Below are positions 44,513-56,135 of a stretch of DNA of 64,000 bases, in pieces. Every line of letters starts with the position of its first letter. Position 1 is the stretch's first letter. This DNA is from Hemileia vastatrix (lineage: Eukaryota; Basidiomycota; Pucciniomycetes; Pucciniales; Zaghouaniaceae). Where the stretch lies: positions 27,368,501-27,432,500 of the forward strand of contig JASXTE010000005.1 in assembly GCA_030280995.1 (NCBI GenBank). The letters run 5' to 3'. The notes beneath the pieces are model-generated. The model had not been told where the DNA came from. It ran no database searches and saw only the letters and a program-made list of their open reading frames with translations. The position numbers and the translations under genes are program-made.

Positions 44513-45612
44513 TGTGGTCTTCCAACATTGGCAGAGGCCTTTGTTGGTCTGTTTGACGTTGTTTTTGTATGTCTTAAATGGCATTGGTCAAATAATTACC
44601 TGTTATTTTGGTTTTATTCAGTGAATATTGGGACTATGAGCATGTGGGTACTACTATTGGATAGCCCTGGGTTTCCTCTATATTTTATGTCTTGATGATA
44701 TTTTTCATATTCTAAGTTTTAAGGGGTAATTTCCTCATTTTTCATTTTTAAAAGATGGCTGTTGAATTTTGTTTTTTGTGTTTTTCAGGATAACCTTGAG
44801 TCTTAGGGTTAATTGCTTAGTACCGTTTAGTAGAGCTAATTTGGCTCTATATTATATGTCTCAATGTTGTCATAGCTTAAAATTTTGGTTTAAGGGTTTT
44901 AGTGGTTATGGTGGATTTTTCTTAGTATTTTGGGCTTTATTGGAGGTTTTAGGTGGTTTTCTGGCTTCAGGGAGGTCTGGCCGCCTCTAGGCAGGCCTCC
45001 CAATGTCAGGCAGAACGCCCGCCTTGGTTATAGAAGGCTGGGAAGCGTTCTAGATGGTTTTTATACAATTTGGTTGTAAAAAGCGCCAAATTCATTGCTG
45101 TGCATGGATTTTTTAGATGGTGGTCTTTGTGTACATACTGAATAAGACAGTTTGGGGCAACTTTAATTATTATACAACCATCTGGTAATTATATCATTAC
45201 TTCTCACTCAGTTTTCACTGTTTTTGGCCACAATCCGCTGTGTTTGTTGCAAGGTTAGTTCTTCATTTAACTCAACTTTGGAGACTGGTTTCTCTTGTGT
45301 AGCTTTGCAACCTGCATCAAGTATTATTGCAGTTTTCTTTGCAACAAGTGCACAGTGTTTTGTTTTTCTGGTGTGGATCATTCTGCATATCAGTTTTCTG
45401 GTGCTTTGGTTCTCATTGGTCAGCTATTGGCTACTATCTTGAATTGTAAAGTAGTCAAGAAGTGTGTTGGAAGCGGTATAGTAACAGTCTATAATTTGCT
45501 GTAGCAAATAAATCTCACCTGGTATTTCTCAAAGGGACATGTGTTTTTCTCTCCAGTTTTACTCCAACTACCTTGGTCAACACCTATAGCTAGTACTATA
45601 GGATTATATACA
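44513..45612 (+). mobile_element. B1 5' LTR (1100 bp) and PBS
   Basis: TGTGGTCTTCCAACATTGGC to GATTATATACA. The palindrome CCTATAGCTAGTACTATAGG is at 45583-45602. It is followed by TTTATGGAACCCAATGTGGG, the PBS-like stretch. I could not match this to a tRNA. Confidence 0.9.
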
Positions 45613-45719
45613 TTTATGGAACCCAATGTGGGGTGAGGATTTGTTAGCTTTTTGGATTTACTGTTACTTTAGTACTCTCTTCTTTGCTTGGAAATTGGTT
45701 TTCCGGAATTCATTGGACC

Positions 45720-47137
45720 ATGGCTTCTGTACCCTCTTTCTCAAGTGGTGGTAGTGGCACTTCTGGTGCTGCTGAGGATTTTAATTCTCCTGTTTCTGTT
45801 AGTCCTTCTGTCACAATCAAGTCCTGGAAGGGGCCTATGTTTATGGGGGAGGATGTAAAGTTTTTTCTGGAGCTTTTTGAGGCTTCTGGGAATGTAGATG
45901 GGGCTTCTCGCTTGGACATGGTGAAGCAAGTCATCTTTTACATTGTTGACAGGGCTTTGGTGAAGGAAGTTTCTGCAATAAAGGTCTATACAAGGAAAGA
46001 TTAGAAGAAGTTGTGTCTGAAAATGACAGACAGGTGGGGATCCAGGTACGCTATGGTGGATCTCAATATGATTGCTGGTGAGTGGCAATCTTATGGAGGT
46101 GTGGATAACCTCCACACTTATAGGAAGTTTCTGGCTCAGTTGGAGACAGTGGTGGAATATTTGGTGGACATGCAGGAATTGGAGAGTACTGACTCTGAAA
46201 GGGATATTTTCTGGTCTTCCCTGGCCAGGAATTTCAGGATTGATTTTTTGAAGGAGTTGGCTAAGAAGGACAATATGAAGGTTCTTCCTAATGGAAATCA
46301 GAAATTTCATGCTCTTTCTTTGGTGAAGGAGTTTTTAGAGGGACACCTGAAACTGTTGGAAGTATATTTCTGCCAGGAAGCTAGCACTAAATATGTTAGC
46401 AAAGTCAGTGCGGCATTGGCTGAGGATGTGGAGAAGTCCAGAAAGAAGGAAGTGATGAACCAGGGGAAGGCCCCTGAGAAGCCAAAGGAGGTGGACCCTG
46501 AGGTGGAGCAGTTGGCTGATTTAACAAAGAAGCTGCATATTTTTGTTCAGGAGGCTCAGACGGCCAATAAGGCTCCTTCTCAGCCTAGAGATTATGATTG
46601 GAGGGTTGGTAGGAGTGATCCTTGGGTTTATTCTTATTGCAGCAGAAAAGGGTACAAGTCCAATTATTGTTGGTGACTAAATAGAGATGTTTCTGAGGGT
46701 AAGGTGTTCAACTTCCCTGATGGTTCTTTTGTGAAGCCTAATGATGGTCAGTCTCCAGTGGACTTGGTGAGAAGGAGACATAATCTCAACTCCAGAAAGC
46801 CAAGGTTCAAAGAGTTGCCTAATGAGGCTTCTTCTTCTGGAAAGAGAATGGGGATGGAGCCTAAGAGAGTCTCATTCACATCTTCCTTTGGTGGTTTGGA
46901 ATTGTATTCTTGTGGTAGAAAGCCAAGTGGGGAATGCTTGGCTGGTGTTAATGATGTGGAAGCAGGAAAGGTGCGAAGGCCTAAGAGTAGTTCTCAGGCC
47001 CAACCAAAGCCTAAGGCTTCAAAGGTGGATCCTAAGCTGAGTGCAGCTAGGATGAAGTACAGAAAAGAGAAGCTGTACATGATGAAGAAGGGGATAGCTG
47101 ATATGGGCCCCCCTTTTTTGGAGCATTGGACATGAAT
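45720..47137 (+). pseudogene. B1 gag
   Basis: Opens M-A-S-V-P-S-F-S at 45720. A stop at 46002 lies between K-D and K-K-L, where B2 and A are broken too. The main frame is 46011-46676 and it ends at a knuckle that reads Y-S-Y-C-S-R-K-G-Y-K-S-N-Y-C: first Cys and His are lost, last Cys is kept. A TGA follows, then 46704-47135 with R-R-R-H-N-L-N-S-R, a Lys-rich stretch and M-G-P-P. Role: capsid-like assembly protein of the element. Confidence 0.8.
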
Positions 47138-48062
47138 GGTGGGCCAATGCCTATGGATGTTGATTCTGACTCTGAAGAGGATGTCTCTTTGGCTTCATTG
47201 CCAAAGCCTGCTGGAGTCAGAGGTTCTGGTGAGGGATCTGGTTTGATTCCTGTTGGTGTTTCTGGTCCTCAAGAATCTTTTGGAACAATTTAGTGAGGCA
47301 GAAGGCTTACTTTGAGAGGCCAGTGGTTTCTGGCCAAGTTATTGTTATGGAATCTGTCCTGGAAAGGATGAATCAGGATCAGGTTTCCCTCACTTATGGG
47401 AAATTGTATGCTATCAGTCCTGGGTTGGCTGATAGGCAGAAAAAGTTGTTGACAAAGAGAAGGGTTCCTTCTGGGGAGGTGGAATACATATGTGATTCTG
47501 ATTAAAATTTTGGTGAGGGGTTGGAAGCTTATTTTTCTGCACCTTTGGGTTATGTCAATTTCACTCTGAATGGAAGGGAGGCTAGGGAATTTGTGGATTC
47601 AGGTTCTCAGATTAACCTGATTTCTTTTTTTGAGGCTACTCATCTGGGCCTCTCAATCAAGACAGGAATTGGTGGAAAATTAAGAGGTATTGGTGGCCAT
47701 GTCTCTGAGTTGATTGAAACAGCTGAATTTGTGAAGCTGGATGTTGGTAGAGCCTAAGGGAAGGTTCATTTTTACATTGCTAAAGGTAATGTAAAAGCTT
47801 TTTTAGGTGGACCATTCTTGATGGATTTCCAGAGAAGAATTAATTATCAGTTTGATATGGGAATCATTTTGGAGTTGACTGGTGAAGATGAAAGGAGACT
47901 TCACATGAGGGTTTCATATCCTAGAGATGATGGTTGGGAGACCAGGCCTGGCTTGTCTTCAATGTCCCAGTGCATGGGTTGTTGTAGGAGAAAAAGAGAA
48001 CTGGGTGCAGCCTCTCATTTTTGGAGTGTGACTCAGGCTCTAGTGAGAGTCTGTCTTTTTTA
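47138..48062 (+). pseudogene. B1 protease domain
   Basis: Broken into frames 47293-47505, 47521-47757 and 47818-48063 by single stops. The active site F-V-D-S-G-S-Q-I-N-L-I (near 47590-47620) has the catalytic Asp, unlike B2. The C-terminal E-L-T-G-E-D-E-R-R-L-H-M-R and C-M-G-C-C-R-R-K-R are shared with B2. Confidence 0.8.
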
Positions 48063-48928
48063 GAGTGGTAAGGGCTGATTTCCCAAGTTCTAAAACCTAA
48101 CCCAAAGATGAGGAAGTTCCAGGTTGTAGTAGGTCAGCTCCTTTGGATATATACCAAGTGGATTTTCAACTTTCTCTTTTTAATTTTTCTCTTCTCTGCA
48201 AGTATCCTTCAAGTTTTTTATCAAGTATCTGTTCTCTTTCAAGATTCTCAATTATTTTTAACTCAAGTTCAAAAAAGAAGATTGGTTATATATCTTTATT
48301 GAAAGATATGCAGAAAAGCTGTGGAGTGGTGAGATTAGGGTCTAAAAGTATGTCCTCCAAGTTGTGCACCACTAGGGTTTCTTCTACTCCTTTTAAAACA
48401 TTACCTTGACCACATCTGTGAGAATTGGGAAAACCACTGGTTATTTCTGTAGGATAGAAGAAAACTCAAGAAAAGAAAACAAAAATTTTGATATAACTGA
48501 AGAAAATCAAGAAAAAAATCTGAAGATAATCAAGAACGAAGAAAACAATTATTTTAGTGAAGATCATTAAAATCAATTTTTGGTCCTCCAGAAAGAGGTT
48601 AAACTGCATTAAATTTTGAAGATTGAAGATCATCAAGAACAAGTTTTGGGCCTCCCACATGAGAATGTGAAGATAAAGATGTGGGATTGTTGAAAAGTTT
48701 TGGAGTGGTGAGATTGTGGTATAAAAGTAAGTCCTCCCAATTGTGCACTTCCAGGGTTTCTTCTACACCTTTCAAAAACATTAGCTTGGCCACACATGCG
48801 ATAAATGGGGAAACCCTTGGTTTTTGTTCTAGGTCTGGTGGTGAAGATGTGCTAAAGATCCCTCAAGATGAAGGTGGAGCCACAAAGTACAAGAAGGTAG
48901 TGAGAAGATTAGGCCTGTCAATGAGCTT
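48063..48928 (+). pseudogene. B1 spacer between protease and RT, with internal duplication
   Basis: L-C-T-T-R-V-S-S-T-P-F-K at 48355-48405 and L-C-T-S-R-V-S-S-T-P-F-K-N at 48735-48780, as in B2. The text between is Lys/Asn-rich with stops. Confidence 0.55.
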
Positions 48929-50614
48929 ATGCCTGTAGGTTTTAATCCTCCTTTGAAGAGACCTCCTTTGTCAAGAGATCCATACTGTTCTCCTCTGGTG
49001 AAGAATCTTCCTGATTTTGTGCAAACTTCTAAGGTGACTGTGGAAAGGTTGAAAGTTGTTAATTTTGGTCCTGATGGTTGGTTGTCTGATGAGGAAAAGA
49101 AGTTGTTCTTGCACATTATTGTGATGAGGGAGAAAGAAGTGGCATTTGTTAAAGAGGAAAAAGGTGTGTTGAAAAACTCTTATGGGTAACCTTACTTGAT
49201 TCCTGTGGTTTGTCATGAAACTTGAAAAATCAAACATATTTCAATTCCAGTTGCTATCAGGGATGATTTTGTGGAGATTGTCAGGGAAAGAGTCAGGACT
49301 GGATTGTATGAACAATAAAAATCTAGTTACTTAAGTCCAGTTTTATGTGTAAATAAGGACAATGCGAAGTTGAGGGTAGTGCATGATCTTAAAGCCTTGA
49401 ATAAAGTCACTATACAGGATTCAGGGATGCTGCCAAGTGCAGAAGACTTTGTGGAAGCTTTTTCTGGAAGGGTGTGCTATGATTTGGGTAATATTATGGG
49501 TGGTTATGATTAAAGGGAACTTCACACTGATTCTTGGCCACTCACAACGTTTGAGAATCCTCTGGGAAGATTTAAGCTCACTAGGTTGCCTCAAGGAGCA
49601 ACTAATTCAGTAGAAGTCAATCATGATTAAATGGCTTGGATTTTACAGGATGAGGTTCCTACTCATGCTGGTATTTTTATTTATGATGGTGGAATTAAAG
49701 GACCCTCCAATGATTTTGGAAATGAGGTGCTGAAGGAGAATCCAGGTATAAGGAGATTTGTTTGGGAATATTCAATTTTTCTAGGGAGAGTATTGTTTAG
49801 GATTGAAGAGGTTGGTTTGACCATTTCTGGGTCAAAGTTTTGTTTTTGTGTCCCTGCTCTGGAAATTTTAGGTTTTGTGGTATGTAAAGAGGGAAGGATT
49901 ATGGCAAAGAAAAAAATTAATAAAATTCAGTCATGGCCAAGGCCTAAAAATACTACTGAAGTCAGAGGATTTTTGGGGGGTTGTGTGTATGTCAGGATTT
50001 TTATTAAAGATTTTTCTTTCTTGACTTCACCTTTAAGGAGGATAACCAGGAAAGATGCAGAGTAGGAATGGACTGAAGAGTGTGAAGAGGCTTTTCAGAA
50101 GTTGAAGAAGGTGGTAGGTGAAGATATTATTCTTCACAAGTTGGATTATGGAAGGAAAGATGGAAACATTCATCTGGCAGTGGACTCAAGTTATATTGCT
50201 TCTGGTGCTGTTTTGTCTCAGGAAGTTAAATATGGGAAGGTCAGTCCAGTAAGGTATGTGTCTGTGGTTTTTAATGAGGTTGAATCTAGATATTCTAAAC
50301 CCAAGTTGGAATTGTCTGGTGTAGCAAAAATTTTGAAGAAGCTGCAAACTGTTGTGTGGGGGAAGAATTTTGAGTTGCAGGTGGATGCTAAATCTCTGGT
50401 TAAAATGATCAACACACCTAGTCTTCCAAATGCTTCAATGATATGGTGGGTGGAATTTATTCAGCATTTTTCTTTTGACCTGGTACATAAACCTGGAAAA
50501 AAATTTATGATTCCAGATGGATTATCAAGGAAAGCACCCACAGATGAAGATTCAGACTCTGAAGAATTTTATGAAGATGTCCCAGTGGTTAGGGCCAGCA
50601 CAAGGGGTGCTTAA
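48929..50614 (+). pseudogene. B1 pol: reverse transcriptase and RNase H
   Basis: R-V-V-H-D-L-K-A-L-N (near 49375), C-Y-D-L-G-N and R-L-P-Q-G-A-T-N are followed by the catalytic box F-I-Y-D-G-G-I-K-G-P at 49675-49705. One catalytic Asp is Tyr. Then F-L-G-G-C-V-Y-V-R, RNase H V-D-S-S-Y-I-A-S-G (near 50180), L-Q-V-D-A-K-S-L and H-K-P-G-K-K...P-D-G-L-S-R. Five or six stops. This supports assignment to the fungal Ty3 lineage without chromodomain. Confidence 0.85.
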
Positions 50615-51185
50615 AATTTTCTCACTCCCCCATGAGGCTAAACTGGAAGATTGTTCTTTACTCCCCCAAGAGGTTAAACTGGCTGGTTCTGATCTTGATT
50701 CTGGTAATCAGAATCTTTTCTATGATGAAGATGGGGCTGTTGTTTGGGATGACTCAAATTTAAAAAATGGTGTTTTTGTAAGTGAACTGGATTCTCTTAA
50801 GATTCAGTGGAAGGAAAAGGATGTACCAAATATTAGGGATTGGTGTCCTGGTTGGGCCGGTCTTGATGCTCATATGCACACTGGTGATTTTGATGAAAGG
50901 GTTGTACACTTGGATGTTTTGTTGTTAAATTTTGAAGATGAGACCTGGGGTCAGACTGGGTTTTATTTTATTTTGGTTGAATATCTGTTAGCCTTGCAGA
51001 GGCCAGATATTTGTGATGATGATACTTGGGTTGCAATAAAGAAGTAAATTCCTGGCTTCTATGTGTCAGGAAGAGGGTTGATAAGGAGGAGACATCCAAA
51101 TTCTCAAGTTGTGGTGACTAAGAAGAAGGGTCAAGAGTTGGTGTTGAATTCTTTGCATGACGACCTTTGTCATAGATTCTTGAGA
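50615..51185 (+). pseudogene. B1 RNase H-integrase linker, cut at the deletion
   Basis: Frame 50517-51047 holds an acidic linker with W-C-P-G-W-A-G-L-D-A-H and D-E-T-W-G-Q-T-G, matching B2. Homology to B2 integrase stops in the first His of the HHCC domain (L-C-H-R near 51170). Confidence 0.75.
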
Positions 51186-51540
51186 AGATAATTCAGGTCT
51201 TTTAGGAAGTGTTTTGGTAATAGAATTGCGTGATCTTCTGGAAGGAGCAGAAGATAAAAAAGAAGAAGCAGTTCCAAGTTCTGGTGACCTGGTAGGAGAT
51301 CTGGAAATATATTTATGTGAAGGTGAAGGTGGCGTTATTGGATAGTTGGGGTCTCTGTCACATCTTTTCTTTTAAGAGTTTCAGGAATCACAGGACCTGT
51401 TATAGAATTTGGCCTGAGGAGTAGGAAGAGTGAAAATGCAAGGTCTGCACATGTTGATGCACTGTTTACATGCATAGTCCTTTGGAGCAGTGAAACAGGG
51501 AAGGTCCGATGGGTCAAAATCTGGGGATCTATCCATGATC
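51186..51540 (-). pseudogene. B1 aORF2 fragment (zinc-cluster gene, antisense)
   Basis: The ATG at 51537 opens M-D-R-S-P-D-F-D-P, aligned to B2 aORF2. The first half C-K-Q-C-I-N-M-C-R-P-C is intact. The second half reads C-D-S-stop-N-S-stop-K-K-R-C, so a Cys and a Lys codon have become stops. Ser/Pro text continues to the deletion edge at 51186. Confidence 0.65.
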
Positions 51541-51687
51541 TGTGAAGGAACAATAATGAAGAGAAAATAGATGAATGAAAAATTTATCAGTGATGTGAAG
51601 ATTATAAAGAAAGAGTAGAAGTTCAGCAGGTTGGCTGCAGAGCATTGTGCATGGAGGTGGCTCTGCCTGTTCTATGGAAAATGTGTG

Positions 51688-52090
51688 TAAGTCTGTCAAG
51701 ACTTTAAACTGAAAATTTCAAAAGTCTGGCAAGACTTTAAACTGATTACTGTGGTTGAGTACTTCAGGACTATAAACTGATAATGGGAGTTGGTGTGATT
51801 CTGGCAGAGGCAATCCATGGGGGAGTCTCTGAATTTTGTTAAGGCAAGTGTGGGGGTAACTGATGAGCTGGCTGCTCTGTAGAACAGTTAACCCAGAATT
51901 TAGTTTGTTTCTTTGGGTGTTAAATGTTTTGATCTCTGGTTCTGTCTTCTTGATTTAGGTTTTTAGTCCCCCAAGACTATAAACTGATGGTTTTGAGTCC
52001 CCCAAGACTATAAAATGAGGGCTGTTAGTCCCCCAAGACTTAAAACTGAGGATTAGTTCCCCAAGACTGTAAACTGAGGAAATTTTTTAT
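51688..52090. repeat. B1 tail: dyad motifs and one hairpin module
   Basis: Seven dyad copies (three at 51688-51780, four at 51960-52090) flank the hairpin at 51853-51894 (GGGGTAACTG...CAGTTAACCC). Order and spacing match B2 7059-7535 in reverse. Confidence 0.8.
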
Positions 52091-52144
52091 TATGATTGGC
52101 AACATTCAGGGAGTCTGGAAAGGTCAAGAATTTTTTTTATTTCT

Positions 52145-52794
52145 AAGTCAAGAGATTAATTAAGAGTCAGGAGGCAGAAGAGAATCAAGAGATGTAACAA
52201 AATGTTCAGCATTGGCTTTGAACTGGTGTATGAGGTTCTTCCTTTTCTCAAGATCATGTGGATTCCTAGCAGGAGTGGATTGGAAGTAGTTTAGTAAGAG
52301 ATGCTTCTGTTGAGAAGAATGTTGTTGAAATTTTCCTTGATGGTGGGAAATGGATTAGGTGGGGGTGCTTCAATGGTTCCCACATTGTCATCATCACTGT
52401 AAGGATGGAAATGAACTGGAAATTTGTCAGATTGAATTTCAGTATGAAAGAGTATTGGGCTTACCATAAGAAGGACTAGGGTGGTAGAGCTAGTGGTTGT
52501 AGCAGGGTTGGAACTCTTTTTTGAAGGGTGTAATTTGTTGACCAGTCTGGGGATTAGGATGGATGGCACGGATCTATTGGTGCTGGTAGAGGGTGGATCA
52601 GGTTGAGGAGGAGGAGAAGACATTGAAAAAGACAATGGACCAGATCTGAAACAAGTCTTCTTCCTAGAGTGAAAGGCATCACAGTAGGTTCTGTAGGGAT
52701 GAGCCGGTGGTGTGATGGTACAGATGAAATTTTTGTCAATGCAGTATTGGAAAGGACCCATGTCAGTAGCAGATTTGGAAAGAAAGCTGAACAT
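52145..52794 (-). pseudogene. B1 aORF1 (zinc-cluster gene, antisense)
   Basis: The 167-codon frame starts at an ATG at 52794. The shared Met (M-G-P) is 11 residues in. Cysteines corresponding to C4 and C30 of B2 are Phe. The 49-nt intron is present with GTAAGC, CTGAC and TTTCCAG. Two 1-nt deletions shift frame relative to B2. The last exon (L-E-K-R-K-N-L-I-H-Q-F) matches B2 to the same stop. Confidence 0.65.
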
Positions 52795-52842
52795 TGTGGT
52801 TGTGATAAAGGAGAATGTGGAAATTCTCCATTGGAAGGATGA

Positions 52843-53656
52843 TGTGGTCTTCCAACATGGGTGGAAACCTTTGTTGGTTTATTTGGTTTTGTTTTGATAT
52901 GCCTTAAATGGCATTGTTTAATGATTAGGTATTTTTCTGGATTTACTCAGCAAATATTGAGACTACGGGGTTGTGAATACTACCATTGGATAGCCCCAGT
53001 TTTTCTCTATATTCTTTGTCTTGATGATATTTGTCATATTCTAAGTATTTAGGGGGTAATTTCTCATTTTTCTTTTAAAAGATAGCTGTTTAATTTTTTT
53101 CATGTTTTACAGACTAACCTTAAGTCTTAGGGTTAAGTGCTTAGTACCATTAGAATGGTATAATTTTTTCTCTAAATTTTATGTCACAGTGTTGTTATAG
53201 CCTAATTACATGTTTTAAAGGTTTTAGTAGTTGTGGTAGATTTTTCTAAGTATTTCAGGAATGTTTGGTGGTTTTTGGTGTTTTTCTGACTTCAGGGTGG
53301 TCCGGCCACCTCAGGCGGGCCTCCCAAAATCAGGCAGACCGCCTTCCTTGGTGCCAGAAGGCTTGGAAGTGTTTCTAGAGGGGTTTTATGCAATTTGGTG
53401 GTCAAGAACCCCAAATTCTTTGGTGTGCATGGGCTCTTAGATAGTGGTCTGTGTGTACATAGTGAATAATACAGTTTGGGGCAACTTTAATTATTATACA
53501 ACCATCCAGAGGTGATATCCTTGTTCCTCACTCAGTTTTCACTGTTTTTTGGCCAAAATTGGCTGTGTTTGTTGCAAGTGACAAAGGTTTTACTCTCCAG
53601 TTTTACTCCAACTCCCTTGGTCAAGGCCTATAGCTAGTACTATAGGATTGTCTACA
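52843..53656 (+). mobile_element. B1 3' LTR (814 bp, internal deletion)
   Basis: Begins TGTGGTCTTCCAACATGGG, ends ATTGTCTACA. About 290 bp present in the 5' LTR are missing between TTGTTGCAAG and GGTTTTACTCTCC. The palindrome CCTATAGCTAGTACTATAGG is at 53627-53646. Confidence 0.85.
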
Positions 53657-55197
53657 ATTTGGCATGTGACAGTTAGGTGCATGTTTTTTTAAGAGAAGTG
53701 AGGTGTTCCTCATAAAAGTTTCCAGCAAAAGCTTGGTAAAACTTGTTCTGGACACTTTTACCAAAAAACAATTTGATAACATCAAATATCTTCATTGTGG
53801 AAGAAGACAGATTTGAGATCCAGATCTGATCTCTCCAAGTAGTTGTCCAATTTGGAAGCTCTGTTTTTTAGAAAAATCACCAATAGGTGTTGGTTCTCCT
53901 TCTTTGAATAATCTAAAACTGTGAGCTAAAGATCTTTCTCATTGCATAATAACTGAAGTGGATACTTCATTAAATACTGATCTTTCTCTTGGAAAAATTA
54001 TTTTTAAAATTTAAAGGGAATTGTCCAATGTATCTTAAATTTGACACTTTAATTAAATGAATTTTATCATTATGGTGGTAGTTTAAAGAAAGAGAGGATG
54101 AGAGTAAAGTTTTGAAAGAGTTGAAAGTAGAGAATATATATAATATCAGATGAATATTTACAATTGAATTTTTCATGTATGTTAATAATTAATTTTGACT
54201 CACATTTTAATAATAACCAAATAAATATAGATAACTGAAAGAAGTGCATTATTTTCAGGCCTAATTTTTGTGCCAATAAATTAAAATTAGTTTCTTTAAT
54301 AGTGTAAATGTAAAAAAAATACATTACTATTTTTTCCTCTTATAAAATATATATATATTGTTTCTCCTCCATTAAATGTTTTGAACATTGTCTTATATTT
54401 TTTTATTGCAAGGAACAATGAGAATGTTTTATTGATAAGGGCTCAATATCAACTTTTTTCTAGAAAATTTAAAGTTATGTGCAAATATTTTTACAGAGTT
54501 AAATTTTTATTAATAAAATTTTTAAAAAGGACACAAATAGTATGCTTTTTCATATATTTTTTGAAATAAAAATGATAATTGAAATATTTTTCCACACCTA
54601 GTATACTATGTTTCATTTAAGATATTTCTACTAATATCAAACCTGACCTCCCAAAATTCAATGGATCTAGATATAAAATTGAATGTTATGGTATGTTAAG
54701 TGTTGCGGCTCAACCATTGCTTAAATTTGGTCCAACTGATGCTCAACTTTAATCTAAAGCTCTTCTCAGGAAGGGATAAATTGAGGCTCAATTTAGGGCC
54801 AAACTTTTTCTCAAAATTTTTTCATATAATTTAAAAACAGTTTCCTAACACTTTCACAACATTTCCCTGATGTTTTCCCAACCTCTTCCTGAAATTTTCA
54901 AAGAGAGGGAACTTCTAGAAGTTCACCCCCTGATTTCCCGTGGTGATAGATATGAGTGATTAAAGGAAAATAGAATGACTTAAAAATTATGTGGTTTCAT
55001 GGTGAGTTTATGAAGGAAAATAAAGAGAGTTGAAAAAAAGAGACTTTAACAGAAATTTCAAAATCAAATTCAACATGTAAAGAAAAAACCATTTCATGTT
55101 ATTTAAACATGCAACTTGATCATTTAAAGAGTATTAATAAAACTAAAAGAGCTGTGCTGAGAAAGTAACAAGTGTTATTAGCATAATGATGGAGTTT
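53657..55197. other. AT-rich gene-free stretch with one weak minus-strand frame
   Basis: On the minus strand from about 53990 to 53775, a Leu/Lys-rich frame of roughly 70 codons has one stop (K-L-D-N-Y-L-E-R-S-D-L-D-L). I do not recognise it. The rest shows no gene. Confidence 0.4.
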
Positions 55198-55410
55198 ATT
55201 TAAGAGGAAGGTAAGTTTTTTGAATAAAGGGGGGGAGAGCTGATGTGAGTTCAGGATCCTCCTCTTCATAAAGATCATCCCACTCATCCTTCAAATAAGC
55301 TAGGATATTATGGAGTACTACACAAGTCATTGTCCAATTTTTTTTGAAATTGGATTCAAAGCTCCCAGATACTAGAAAACCTTCCCTTTAAAATACAATA
55401 GAATGTTTAA
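55198..55410 (-). pseudogene. PIF/Harbinger-type transposase, C-terminal remnant
   Basis: Reading leftward: G-R-F-S-S-I-W-E-L-stop-I-Q-F-Q-K-K-L-D-N-D, then after a frame slip T-C-V-V-L-H-N-I-L-A-Y-L-K-D-E-W-D-D-L-Y and E-E-E-D-P-E, to a stop at 55198-55200. The C-V-V-L-H-N-I-L block followed by an acidic W-D-D end is a hallmark of HARBI1-like DDE nucleases. Only the last 70 codons remain. No terminal repeats were found. Confidence 0.7.
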
Positions 55411-56135
55411 TTTTTACTCTTTATTTTAAAAGGTTGTCAATGGTTCCCAATGGTCTGGAAGATTTTAAAGGAGGTCCTATGGCAGTGATAGTTGGATATT
55501 CAAGGATTTCAAAGTAAATGTACGTAGAGAATTATCTTATTGTTTTGTTACTCAATAAAAAGTTAAGATTATAATTATTATTATACATAGATGGATTAGA
55601 ATTACAAATGTAAGTACTAAAGCAATAAGTAGTAGTAATAAAGGTATTATTGTTGGTAATTTAATAAATTGTTGTTCAAGTAAAAAGATGATCCAAAACA
55701 ACCAAAATGGGAGGCCTTATATAGGCAAAAGGGAGAGAAACCACGGAGCGTATAATCCTATATACAAGAGTATGAGAGAAAAAGAAAATTCCAGAATAAA
55801 ATATTGTAAATATTAAGGTTGTTCTATAAAAAGTGTATTAATATAATGTATTTACTGTAGATGTCAAATTATTTTATTTATTTCAAAGTTTCTGTAAATG
55901 TCACTTTTAAATAAGTAATTTGAATTTTTAATTTACTTATTTTATTTTAGCATTATATTTTATTTCTTTTAACCTGTCATTGTGCACAGTGTTAGGGAAT
56001 AAAAAATATAAGGGACATTAATATTAATTTTAAATATTTACTAAATTTAATTGTTTTAATTAGTTAATTTATTAAAAGTAATTTTAAAGTAAATATACTA
56101 TAATTAATAATAAAATGAGAAATAAAAAAAGGTGT
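55411..56135. other. AT-rich gene-free stretch
   Basis: Possibly the rest of the Harbinger remnant or its flank. I see no motif worth naming. Confidence 0.5.

Larger units (their letters stand above)
44513..53656 (+). mobile_element. Ty3/Gypsy element B1, integrase deleted
   Basis: The 5' LTR is 44513-45612, the 3' LTR 52843-53656. It contains gag, PR, RT-RNase H and a shortened tail with antisense gene remnants. Integrase, hairpins 2-3 and part of aORF2 are missing, by a deletion at about 51180 with AGATTCTT microhomology. The PPT is the GGAAGGATGA before 52843. No target duplication is clear; CATGT lies left, and CATGT recurs only six bases beyond the right LTR end. Confidence 0.85.

Noticed and set aside
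53657..53668. CATGT as right target duplicate of B1
   Set aside because: It begins six bases beyond the LTR end, so it does not fit a normal insertion.
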